From positions 1,110,055 to 1,174,054 of the forward strand of contig NC_018213.1 of the NCBI RefSeq assembly GCF_000219625.1: a stretch of 64,000 nt of DNA, written 5' to 3'. Numbering within the stretch: the first letter of the stretch is position 1; each line of letters starts with the position of its first letter. Source of the stretch: Zymoseptoria tritici IPO323 (lineage: Eukaryota > Ascomycota > Dothideomycetes > Mycosphaerellales > Mycosphaerellaceae). The notes under the pieces were generated by a model. The model was given only the letters and a program-made list of their open reading frames with translations. It did no database searches and was not told the origin of the DNA. A program made the translations under genes and the position numbers. Shown here in pieces: positions 10,296 through 19,892 of this stretch.

Positions 10296-11231
10296 ATGTC
10301 TTCTCCTCCTCAACCCACCAAAATCGCCCTTATCGGCGCCGGCACAATCGGCCTTTCCTTCGCCGCCCTTCACCTCTCCAAAAACCCCACCTGCACCATC
10401 ACAATCTACGACACCCGTCCCGATCTCTCCTCATATGTCGCGCAACATCTCCCCAGCTACCTCGTAGACGTCGATGATCACGAGTCATGTACACGGCGAC
10501 TCACGTTCGCGACATCGTTAGAAGAAGCTGTCAGAGGTGCGAATATCGTTCAAGAGCAAGGACCCGAGAACTCCGCGTGGAAAGTACAGTTATGGCCGCA
10601 AGTGGAGAAGTTCGCAAGGAAAGAGGCGTTGTTGTGGAGCAGTACGAGTGGCATCCCGGCGAGCGAGCAGAGTGCGGGGATGGAGGATAAGACGAGACTG
10701 GTGGTTTGTCATCCGTATAATCCGCCGCATATCATGCCGTTGTTGGAAGTTGTGCGGTCGCCGAGCACGTCGGATACAGTGGTTGAGCAAACGCTGGCAT
10801 ACTGGCGGAGACTGGGCCGAGCGCCGGTAGTGGTGAGGAAAGAATGCGTCGGCTTCGTGGCGAATCGACTCGCGTTCGCACTGGTCCGGGAGGCGTGTAG
10901 TCTGGTCGCACAAGGGGTGGTGGGGGTGGAGGAGTGCGATGAGATTGTTAGGAATTCGATGGGCCCGAGGTGGGCAGTTGCTGGGCCGTTCAAGGCGTAT
11001 CATGCCGGTGGAGGGGAGAAGGGGTTGAGGGGTTTTGTGGAGAAGGAGGGAATTGGAGGGACGGTGGAGAAGTGTTGGAGGAAGAGCGAGGAGGATGCGA
11101 GGGAGGGGAATGTGTGGGTTGGGGAGGAGTGGCAGGAGGAGGTTTGTAGGCTGGCGGAGGAGGCGTATGGGGTTGTGGATACGAGGGAGAGGGATGAGAA
11201 GACGAGGAGGGTTTTGGATGCTGTGAGGTGA
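10296..11231 (+). CDS. 3-hydroxyacyl-CoA dehydrogenase-like NAD-dependent enzyme
   Basis: Single exon, 311 residues. The N-terminal Rossmann fold shows ALIGAGTIG (residues 11-19) and an acidic residue after the second strand (IYDTRPD), as expected for NAD(H). VCHPYNPPHIMPLLEVV holds the catalytic His-Pro-x-Asn motif, and CVGFVANRLAFALVREACSLV is the start of the C-terminal helical domain. Length fits the short, single-function members such as lambda-crystallin/L-gulonate 3-dehydrogenase or L-carnitine dehydrogenase rather than a multifunctional beta-oxidation protein. The exact substrate cannot be told from sequence. No targeting peptide is evident. The 3' third becomes strongly G-rich. Confidence 0.88.
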   Translation: MSSPPQPTKIALIGAGTIGLSFAALHLSKNPTCTITIYDTRPDLSSYVAQHLPSYLVDVDDHESCTRRLTFATSLEEAVRGANIVQEQGPENSAWKVQLWPQVEKFARKEALLWSSTSGIPASEQSAGMEDKTRLVVCHPYNPPHIMPLLEVVRSPSTSDTVVEQTLAYWRRLGRAPVVVRKECVGFVANRLAFALVREACSLVAQGVVGVEECDEIVRNSMGPRWAVAGPFKAYHAGGGEKGLRGFVEKEGIGGTVEKCWRKSEEDAREGNVWVGEEWQEEVCRLAEEAYGVVDTRERDEKTRRVLDAVR

Positions 11232-12512
11232 GGTGAGGTAGGAGGTGTTGAGGTTGGAGTGGTGTATAGAATAATGTTCAAAGCATGTCACAGTATATGC
11301 GTATCGCAAACGCATCGGAGTTCGGGCTTGCAACGCGGTGTCTCGACATGGACAATGCTCTTGATGAATCGACGCCTTGTTTCAACCTCACCTTCGCATC
11401 AATGCTGTAGTCCTAATGATCTACTTCTCCTGCCCACCTTCGCCTACACATTCTCGCCACGTTGGGGGCCGAGTCGAGCAACTCCGAGAACGTATCTGAC
11501 AGTGGGAACCTTCACGGACATACCACTTCTAGGAAACCGCCAACTAGCGATCGAGAAGCACAGCTGAGATTGTCACTCCGCAACATTCTAGGGGCCATTG
11601 ATGAAGGTTCGCCTGCCATGCACAAGCCCCGCAGGATCACGCGACATCGCGTGGCAACCTTCAAGGTTGGTCTTGAGTACACTTCGTCTTGTGTATCTTT
11701 GCCATCGCTCCTTTGCTGACACAAAGCTATCGTCCATCTGGATCCATCCCGTCGGTCGAATACTCCATCAGGACGAGATCTGGGGTACCAGATACCACGA
11801 TGCACCTCATCTCGCAGCATGACCGAATTTGCACACCGATCCGCCCACGGTTGAATATCGCAGACACAGCCGAGCCATTGCCAGTGGCGTACCGAAGCTT
11901 TGCCCTCGACGCGCCCGCGTTCAAGCGACCTTCCTGATGCATGGCTACACCGGACGCCTCGCCCGGGTTGTGCGGCTGGCAGCTGCTGGTGGGTGGCGCA
12001 AGATAGCTGAGAGATGGAAGGATTTACAGGAATCTGGAAGGGTGGCATGAGCACCCGACCAAAGGCGAGGTCCGCCATGCGGCACACGTCCACTCACAAT
12101 TCGCTGTGCGGCCGCGGCTAACTGCGAATGCTATCGTGCCAAGGCGAGGCTAATGCTTACTTTCTCTGCAACGGGAAGTTCGCCCGACCGGAGTGTGAAA
12201 GCGTAACCAGTGACTCTGCTGATTAGACCCTGTCTGGACCAGTCAAAGATCTGCAAATCGAGGGCAAGTCTTGCACGCGGACCACGCTCTCGAACAACCA
12301 TTTGCCAAGGGCGCTGATAAGCTACCTTAGTATCGCGGTCGAAATAGCTGTGCCGCGCGAGAGGGGACCGACCGAGTACCACGGAACTTTTTATGAAAGC
12401 GACCTGCTGCCCGCATTCCCGAGCTGTTGCTCCCTCTTTCGTCTCTCACGTCGTGTGATCGCAGCGAGTCTGTCCTTGGTCTCTACCTTTCAAGGACCGT
12501 CATCTTTCAGCC
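11232..12512. other. intergenic, no supported gene
   Basis: Several overlapping frames of up to 193 codons exist here, but they overlap one another on both strands and show no domain. It holds the 3' region of the dehydrogenase gene and the promoter of the transporter gene. Confidence 0.5.
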
Positions 12513-14613
12513 ATGGAGTACAATCACTCAAAATCGGTCGACCCGGCAGCGGTCCCTCAATTCCAGCACGAGCATGAGCATTTGCATCATTCGCACAATG
12601 CCGCGCACACTGGAAACGATGTGCCTATTTACACCGCAGGCACGACCGTCGGTGGGCCGCATGGCATCTTGAATGGCGAGAACGATGGTCATGCTCACCA
12701 TTCGCATGCGCATGATTCGGACAAGAAGGGAGAGGCATACATGGTTACGGATACCGAGAAAGGCCAAGCAACACCCATTACGCCCTCGTCGAGCTTGGAA
12801 GAGAAGCCAGTCCGCAGTGGAAAGTTCCCTGCCTTCTACCGCAAATACCGCATTTTCATCCACGCCTTCATCTGGCTGGTCGTCACTGGTTGGTGGATCG
12901 CTGGTCTGGTTTTGCACAGGCCTGGCACTGCGAATCCAAAGAACTGGGTTGTTCCATTCCTGCTCTGGCTGGCGATCTCGCTGAGAATCCTCTTCCTGCA
13001 CGTGCCTGTTACGGTCGTTTCCAAGCCAATGAAATGGACGTGGAGAAACACCGGAAGCCGTGTCAACCAAATGATCCCCGAGAAACTCCGCCTGCCCATC
13101 GGTGCATTCGTCACTTTCTCAGTGTTCATCATCGGCTCATTCGCATCCCCAACATCGCAGGACAACACCCGCGAAAACCGTGCCATCAGCTTGTTGGGTC
13201 TGCTCATCCTCATCGCCGCTCTGTACGGAACGTCCAAGAACCGCAGCAAGATCAACTGGCACACCGTCATCAGCGGCTACCTCATCCAATACATCATCGC
13301 TCTGTTCGTGCTCAGGACCGGCGTTGGCTTCGACATTTTCGACTTCATCTCCAAGCTTGCCCGCCTCCTTCTCGGATTCGCCAAAGATGGTGTGGCTTTT
13401 CTCACCAGCACGGAGACCTCGCAGATTGGCATGTTCTTCTTCACCGTGCTTCCTGCCATCATCTTCTTCGTGGCTCTCGTCCAGCTGCTCTACTACTGGG
13501 GTTTCATCCAATGGTTCGTCGGCAAGTTCGCCGTGTTCTTCTTCTGGGCGATGCGCATTTCCGGAGCTGAGGCCGTTGTCGCATCCGCTACGCCTTTCAT
13601 CGGACAGGGAGAGAGCGCCATGTTGATCAAGCCGTTCGTGCCTCATCTCACCATGGCTGAGCTGCACCAAGTCATGTGCTGTGGTTTCGCGACCATTGCC
13701 GGTAGTGTGCTCGTGGCATACATTGGCATGGGCATCAACCCACAGGCTCTCATCTCCTCCTGCGTGATGTCCATCCCTGCCTCCCTCGCGGCCAGCAAGC
13801 TTCGTTACCCAGAGACCGAGGAGACTTTGACGGCTGGAAAGATTGTCGTGCCCGATGATGATGAGCACAAGGCCTCCAACTCGATTCACGCTTTTGCCAA
13901 TGGCGCATGGCTCGGATTGAAGATCGCCGGCATGATTTTGACCACTCTGTTGTGCATCATTGCCCTTGTTGCCCTCCTCAACGGCCTGTTGACATGGGTT
14001 GGACGCTACATCGGCTTGAACGGCGACTACGATCTCACTCTTGAGTTGATCCTTGGTAAGCATTTTTCTTCCAAGAAAAATGAACCACTCAGCTAACAAT
14101 TCCCAGGTTACCTCTTCTACCCCGTCGCCTTCCTACTCGGCGTGCCCCGTGGTCCAGATCTCATCAAGGTCGCTCGACTGATCGGCGTCAAGGTCATCAC
14201 CGTAAGCAATCCCTTCATACCACGCTCAAATCCCGCCAGCTAATACCCCTCTGCAGAACGAATTCGTCGCCTACGGCATGCTCACCAACTCCACCGAGTA
14301 CGCCGACCTCTCCCCGCGCTCCAACATTATCGCGACCTACTCCCTCTGTGGTTTCGGCAACATCGGCTCGCTGGGCACTCAAATCGGTGTGCTTTCACAG
14401 CTCGCTCCCGGTCGTGCCGGTGACGTCTCAAAACTTGCCATCTCCGCTCTTGTCACCGGTGTCTTGTCGACTCTTAGCAGCGCAAGTATCGCCGGCTTGG
14501 TCATTCAGGATCCTACGAAGTTCCAGGTTACCGTGCCGACGAAGAGGGCGATTTTGAGCTCGGAGATTGAGGCTGTGGTGCAAGAGGAGCAGCAGGAGGC
14601 CGAGGTTTTGTAG
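12513..14613 (+). CDS. concentrative nucleoside transporter (CNT family)
   Basis: Exons are 12513-14055, 14107-14201 and 14257-14613. Both introns (51 and 55 bp) have GTAAGC donors, CTAA-type branches and CAG ends. The product is 664 residues. It imports nucleosides by cation symport at the plasma membrane. A His-rich cytosolic N-terminus (HEHEHLHHSHN, residues 16-26) is followed by many hydrophobic helices. CNT motifs visible are GQGESAMLIKPF, the MTMAEL-like segment HLTMAELHQVM, and in the last exon NEFVAYGML with RSNIIATYSLCGFGNIGSLG. These correspond to the conserved substrate and Na+/H+ binding regions of the family. The gene appears intact. Confidence 0.93.
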
Positions 14614-14918
14614 AGGTATTTATGTGTTCCAGACAGGAATGAAATGAGGAATGACTTCATCAGTGCAGTGCCATGCCTCTCGTGTGCGTGTTTGCCATGG
14701 TTACTGACGTGGATGATGGACATATACCGCTGTGCTATGCGTGGTACCAATAGTGATGCGATGTTCACTTGCCAAGTGCGCACCTTCCGAAACGGGAAGT
14801 ATCGCGAACTGAGTCGAAAAGTCAAGTTTGCTACTACGAAACAAAGAGGGCCGTGTTGCACAACACTTCTGCGCGGGATGTCAATCCTGACGATGGCAGC
14901 ATCAAGCGAGCGCCCAAA
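14614..14918. other. intergenic with the first copy of a duplicated 54-bp segment
   Basis: This is the promoter region of the first paralogue. Frames open upstream of 14919 are not supported, because homology with the second paralogue begins only at the start codon. Confidence 0.5.
14764..14817 (+). repeat. upstream duplicated segment, copy 1
   Basis: About 45 of 54 positions match 15974-16027 without gaps. It lies about 100 bp before the first paralogue. Confidence 0.8.
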
Positions 14919-15755
14919 ATGGACTTTCAGAAAGCAGTTGCTCGCGGCAATAGACTGCTCACAGCCATGAACGACTCCGTTCAAAACACGACTCAAAGTG
15001 AGTGGACATCGTACGCCGACCTCGCAAGGTTTGGCTGGGAAGTCGAATATGACTACAGCGTCATGAACCCTCAGCCCGAAAGAGAAATCGACATGATCAC
15101 GAGCCATCCGACCCTGGTTGTGACGCATCCAGCGGGTAGCATGGAAGAGTATCGGTGGTCTCACCACGAGTCGACGGTGCATAATTTTATTGTGTATCAC
15201 GGGACCGGCGGTTGGTACGCGCAGAGCTATAGCCTTCCCGGCGGATCGATCTTTGCAACTTCGCTAAGCAGTCCGGCGAACCAAGGGCCAAAGGAGCATC
15301 CCCCCGTGACGGGCAGTCCGAATCGACTCCCGCTGCTTCAACATTGGTCGGATGTGACTTACCTGCAATGGGCGGAGCTCGCAGAGAACGATGGGCAGCG
15401 AAGAGGTCTGCAACGGGTTGTGCATTGCGAGATCACGAACGAGGACACACGGACTGTCATCGACGAGATTATGGCGAAACGGAAGCTAAAGATGGAGGAC
15501 ATTAACCCATACCCCGGCATGATCGTCCTACCTTCTGACGGCGATGGCGATGATTTCAAGGCTCTTCTCGGCACGCCCAATGCTTCCGGCACTGCATACT
15601 TGCTGGCTCAGCACAAGGCTGCTCATCAGCTTGGGCGCAAGACAGTGAAGAGCATCTCTGTGTTCTCGGCAGGTCAGGCTCCGGCGAAAGGACGACATTA
15701 TGGGGACGAGGGGAGACGCGGGTACGCAATGGTTATCAATATCGAGGATTTGTAA
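14919..15755 (+). CDS. uncharacterised protein, tandem paralogue 1
   Basis: Single exon, 278 residues from ATG 14919. The start is chosen because MDFQKAVARGNRLLTAM aligns with the start of the next gene. I do not recognise the family. Shared blocks are WTSYADLARFGW, REIDMITSHP, HWSDVTYLQWAELAEND, GLQRVVHCEITNEDTR and DDFKALLGTPNASGTAYLLAQHK, plus a C-terminal YAMVINI. No signal peptide or membrane helix is seen, so a cytosolic protein is likely. It lies 305 bp after the transporter gene and 566 bp before its paralogue, same orientation. Confidence 0.75.
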   Translation: MDFQKAVARGNRLLTAMNDSVQNTTQSEWTSYADLARFGWEVEYDYSVMNPQPEREIDMITSHPTLVVTHPAGSMEEYRWSHHESTVHNFIVYHGTGGWYAQSYSLPGGSIFATSLSSPANQGPKEHPPVTGSPNRLPLLQHWSDVTYLQWAELAENDGQRRGLQRVVHCEITNEDTRTVIDEIMAKRKLKMEDINPYPGMIVLPSDGDGDDFKALLGTPNASGTAYLLAQHKAAHQLGRKTVKSISVFSAGQAPAKGRHYGDEGRRGYAMVINIEDL

Positions 15756-16321
15756 GTCGTGATTCACATGGCGAGGGAAGGAAGACGGGCCCTGAAAAAT
15801 TTGATGACTGTTTCACATTGATGGTGTTTGTGGAGAGGAGAGCTGAACGACATCTTGTGTACTTGGAGAGCAAATCTAAGCGAAGAGTAAGAGAAAAGAT
15901 CATCATGATCATACCTGCAGTTGTTTGGACGGCTTCGCTGCTGTGGCACAAGTCTGGCGACTCTGCCATGTCATTCACTTGCCAAGTCCGCACCTGCCCG
16001 AACGGGAAACATCGCGAAGGGAGCCGAGCTAGCGTACAACGATCCCTCTGCCTCTTCCTCGAATTCACTCCAAGGACTGAGCTCGCGACTCTGTTTGTCC
16101 CCTTTGAGCTCGATGTCTCTACCTTTCACATTGCAGGACAAATCACGACAAAGCGACAATGTCTCGAGCATTCTAGTCGGAGCGTTCCATGTCTGACTGC
16201 CAGCTTGCTTCGCAAACCCACGGGGAATGGAACAAAGAGCCATGTTGTATTATACATTCGCTCAGGAGATCTTCCGGCTCTTGAAAGCATCCAAGCGCCA
16301 CTCTTCTTCGAAACGCATATG
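15756..16321. other. spacer between the paralogues
   Basis: Contains the second copy of the duplicated upstream segment. A frame open from 15818 into the next gene is not supported, because the shared protein sequence begins at 16322. Confidence 0.5.
15974..16027 (+). repeat. upstream duplicated segment, copy 2
   Basis: Matches 14764-14817 without gaps. It sits about 295 bp before the second paralogue, so about 190 bp was gained here or lost upstream of copy 1. Confidence 0.8.
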
Positions 16322-17137
16322 ATGTCGTTCCAGGAGGCAGTCAATCGTGGCAACAGACTACTCACAGCCATGCATGCCCCACCTACCAGCACACCCCAAA
16401 GCACATGGACTTCCTTCTCCGACCTCAGCAAGTACGGCTGGATCAATGAGGAGTCCCATCAAGACATCAACTTCAAAGCCCGGCGAGAGATCAAGCTGAT
16501 CATGTCCGACCCTCTCCTGGCGCCCACGCATCTCTCGGCAAACAACATCAAGATCCGCCTGATGCACGGAGTCAATCGCTCTGTAGACAACAAGGTCTAT
16601 CTTGAGACGGGCGGGTACTTCGAGCAGCTCTACAACGTCGAAGGCGGAACAATGTTCGCGACGTCCCTGTGGAGCCCGAAATACACGGGAGCCCAAATGC
16701 CAATTGCGGTTACAGGCGAGAAGTACGCTTTCCCTCCCATCTGCTTCTGGTCGGACGTCGTATACCTCCAGTGGGAGGAACTGGCCAAGAACGACATGCA
16801 GCTCAAGGGTCTGCAGCGTGTAGTCCACTGCAGCATCTCCAACGACACCACGCGGGCCATTATCGACAAAATCCTGAGCGATCGAGGGACCATCGCTGGA
16901 GAACTTGTGTATCCTGGCGTGACGATCTCGTTTTCCGATGGGGATGATTTCAAGGCTCTGCTGGGTACGCCGAACGCTTGTGGGACGGCGTATTTGTTGG
17001 CGCAGCATAAGGGACAGCTTGGGCAAAAGGTGGTGAAGAGGTTCGATGTGTTTTCGGTGTTTTCGGAGGGCCAGGACATGAAGGCGAAGGTTGAGGGGAA
17101 GTGGGCCTATGCGATGGTGATTCATGTTGGTGATTAG
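16322..17137 (+). CDS. uncharacterised protein, tandem paralogue 2
   Basis: Single exon, 271 residues. ATG 16319 immediately precedes ATG 16322; the latter matches the paralogue start (MSFQEAVNRGNRLLTAM). It shares WTSFSDLSKYGW, REIKLIMSDP, WSDVVYLQWEELAKND, GLQRVVHCSISNDTTR and DDFKALLGTPNACGTAYLLAQHK with paralogue 1. The middle third, between about residues 60 and 110, is much more diverged. It ends YAMVIHVGD. The pair arose by tandem duplication that included upstream sequence. Function unknown. Confidence 0.75.
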   Translation: MSFQEAVNRGNRLLTAMHAPPTSTPQSTWTSFSDLSKYGWINEESHQDINFKARREIKLIMSDPLLAPTHLSANNIKIRLMHGVNRSVDNKVYLETGGYFEQLYNVEGGTMFATSLWSPKYTGAQMPIAVTGEKYAFPPICFWSDVVYLQWEELAKNDMQLKGLQRVVHCSISNDTTRAIIDKILSDRGTIAGELVYPGVTISFSDGDDFKALLGTPNACGTAYLLAQHKGQLGQKVVKRFDVFSVFSEGQDMKAKVEGKWAYAMVIHVGD

Positions 17138-17304
17138 TAGTCTTGGTTTGAACGAGAGGAAGGGGAGGAGGATTTAGATTTTTGCTGAGCGATCTTGCTT
17201 GATGGGAATGATCGAGGCATCTCGTATCGAGGAATAGATCGGAGAGACAGGGGAGAAATGCATCTGTAGGATAATCTGGTGACATTCTCGTCGTTATCTC
17301 ATTC

Positions 17305-17917
17305 CTACAATACCTCATAAGCATCATAAATGACCTGACTCCCCACCCGCCCGGAACTCGCAATAGCCACCATCTGGTTCAAGAAGCTATACCTCGGATC
17401 GCCGGTCTCGAACGTCAAATGCAGCCGCATCTTGAATTGATCCGCAGTGATGCTCGTGTCGTCGCCCAGCTTCTCGAGAATCTCCTTTGGTCCTGTGCGG
17501 GTACCTGTCGTTTGAAGGTATATCGTCGCGCCATCGTGAGTGACGAGGTTGTAGCGAGTGTTGAGGTAGGCTGTCTGTTGATCTTCATGGTCGCGCACGA
17601 TTTCCCAGTCTGTTGGAGGAGTGTCAGTGATGTACAGGTAAGGGTGAGAGAAGAAACCTACCGCCGCCTCCTGGCAGAATCTCTCCTCTCATTCTCGGTC
17701 CTTCGAAGCGGCCGCCTTTGAAGATGACCGTGCTGCGGTCACCAAATGGGCCTTGACCAATATGGCGGAAAGTTTCCATTTCGCATTCGAGATGTAGGAG
17801 GAACGTCAATGTTGGGAGAGGGAGCTTGTATTCGGGAGTGTTCCATTTGGTGTTCGAAAGGGAGGAGATGGGATGTGGTTTCTCGATTGTGCCTGGTTGC
17901 ATGCTCGAGGATGACAT
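17305..17917 (-). CDS. DUF3237 family protein
   Basis: Exons on the minus strand are 17917-17662 and 17609-17305, giving 186 residues. The 52-bp intron has a GTAGGT donor, a CTGAC branch and a CAG end. The start MSSSSMQPGT is preferred over an upstream in-frame ATG at 18091, because the conserved part begins soon after it. DUF3237 features visible are LECEMETFRHIGQGPFGDR, GPRMRGEILPGGGDW, YNLVTHDGATIYLQTTG, FETGDPRYSFLNQMVAIASSG and a C-terminal YDAYEVL. The family forms a beta-barrel; its biochemical role is not established. No signal peptide is seen. It lies convergent with paralogue 2, 167 bp apart. Confidence 0.85.
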
Positions 17918-18360
17918 CGCCAGAGGTCGTGAAAAGTCGACTTGTTCTTTGAATGATATTGGAGACTTGGGAACGAGATTGTTCAAATTCTGGATCAAGA
18001 GAATGTGTCGCTTATGTAGGTCTGCCAGCAATACGAGGCAAGTGAGGTCGGCATTTAAGATGGACCCTTCGTGACGACGTCGTTGAACCATCCGATGCTT
18101 CCGAGCCCAACGCCTCGAAGACTTTTCACATCAATGAATTCGGTCCATGGGATCAATGTAGAAAGATATGAGACACACATGGCACGGAAGGCACTGGGTA
18201 GATGCAAGTCTTTTGCTAGATTTCTTGGTAACAATCGATATGATATACATCGTCGTGCTACAACTACATCCCATCCTCGTCAAGACATCATTCGTGAGGC
18301 CACAGCCGTTTGGCTTGCTCATTTTCCACCATTCCATTGCAGAGCCGAAAGCCATGCAGC
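17918..18360. other. intergenic, no supported gene
   Basis: Promoter of the DUF3237 gene and 3' region of the peroxidase gene. Nothing else is seen. Confidence 0.5.
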
Positions 18361-19892
18361 CTAGAAGGTTCCAGTCTTCATACCGGAGAAGAGGTTGTTG
18401 TTCAAGCTCTTGAGTTCTGGGCAGCCCAAAGCCTGTGCTTGTGGGCCCAACGTCTTGGTCAACAAGTTGAGAGCAGCGCCGACGGCTCCAGTGACAGGAG
18501 AGCCGGCATCGACAAGACCAGCCTGAGAAGCACGAAGGAAGAAGCAGGAAAGGTTGTTACCCTCACCCAAAGTCGCTCCGTTGAAGACGCCGCCAGTGAG
18601 ATCGCCGAGATCGACGCCAGTGAAGCTGTTCACCGTGCCCGTATTGCCACCGAATTTGATGATGCCTGGATACATCCGATCGTTCACGGCGGTGTCGACG
18701 TTGGTATCGACGGTGTTCATCGGCTGGCTGGTTGGGCGCTTGTACCTGAAAGTAGAGAAAAGTTAGCACCTCGATCGCACCAATGGACTCGAGGAAAGAG
18801 CACAAGGCACGGTCTCCGATACGTCGTGCCTCTGTGTCCCGTGAGGTGCTTGACATACCAGTTGTCAGGAATGCGTTCTTGGCCTCTATTGTGCACGAAG
18901 CTGCCGGTTTCACCAGTGACAGCGAAGAAGGACTTGAGCGTTTCGCGAGAGAGCTGACCTCCCATGTTGTCGGCAGAGTGGTTGGACATCTGGTACGTGT
19001 TAGAAGAGTAAAGCAGAGCCTTTCAATAGCAGACTCACGAAGTTGACCACGAAGTTATGAGCATCAGGAGCGACGAGGCCAGAGAAGGGGGCGCTGAAGT
19101 AGTATGGGTTGTTTTCGACACTGTACTGCATCGTGTAGTACGCTTGCGAAGCAACCTTGTCATGGGTGAGGTTGTCCTCATCGCCGAGCAGGCTGTAAAG
19201 TCGTTCCCATCGGTGCATCTCGAAAGCGCCGACGTTGCCTCCGTGCATAAAGGCGTCACCCTGGTGAGGTCGTTAATAAAGGAGAACAAAATGAAGCCAG
19301 CCATTGTACATACTCGAACGATGGAAGCATCTCCCTCGTACCGCGAGTGAGTTCCAACGATACCAGTTGGTCGGCCCAGTAGTCCGACAGCGCCGTTGTA
19401 ACCGGATCCAATAGACCAAGTACCAGCGACGGGGTCACCAGAGACGGCGATTGCAATGGCGGCAAGGGCAGCGCCGAGCTCTGGAGACATGCTGTATGCG
19501 GCACCCAGGCCATCTACGGTTTGCTGGATCGTAGCAATGCCGTTCCGGGGAAGGAAGGCGTGGTTCGCAGCAGCGTTAAGGCCGGCTGAAGAGGATGTGG
19601 TCAGTACATCGGAACAATAAAGGTAGTCGTCAGGCTTCATACGGCACTGGCCACGAAGATCGCCTGCTCCTGGTGAGCGGAACTCGTGTCCGCTTCCTTC
19701 TTGGACGTTCACGAGTTGATCTTGAGCGTCAAAGACTGTGCATTTGCCATGCGAGCCGCAGTTGTCGCGGTCAGTCGTAAACCTGGGTGCCGGTACGGTT
19801 GGAAAGACCTCGCGCTTCTGCAGCTGTTCGAGGACGGCGGGGAAGGCCGAGACCAACGGCAAGGCCGCGAGCAAGCTGAATGTATTCTTCAT
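18361..19892 (-). CDS. secreted heme-thiolate peroxidase (chloroperoxidase/peroxygenase family)
   Basis: Five minus-strand exons are inferred: 19892-19643, 19585-19314, 19260-19039, 18989-18859 and 18745-18361, giving 419 residues. A signal peptide (MKNTFSLLAALPLVSAFPA) begins the protein. The first intron (19642-19586, 57 bp, GTATGA donor, CTGAC branch, TTCAG end) is a multiple of three, so the frame also reads through it. Only splicing creates QCPGLNAAANHAFLPRNG, the motif whose Cys is the heme ligand. Downstream are GDAFMHGGNVGAFEMHRWERLYSLLGD (split below 20 residues as GGNVGAFEMHRWERL), ENNPYYFSAPFSG, and a variable Gly-rich C-terminus. The family oxidises organic substrates with hydrogen peroxide outside the cell. 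Substrate unknown. Confidence 0.85.

Noticed and set aside
11512..12093. 193-codon minus-strand frame
   Set aside because: No domain, overlapped by other equally long frames on the other strand, and rich in residues typical of random frames in GC-rich DNA.
13137..14099. 320-codon minus-strand frame
   Set aside because: It is the antisense shadow of the nucleoside transporter exon.
15818..16321. 168-codon N-terminal extension of the second paralogue
   Set aside because: The shared protein sequence begins at 16322, and the 54-bp duplicated upstream element lies inside the extension in what is non-coding sequence for the first copy.
19586..19642. Peroxidase appearing to lack its heme-ligand cysteine
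   Set aside because: An in-frame 57-base intron with donor, branch and acceptor signals restores QCPGLN, so the enzyme is not abnormal.
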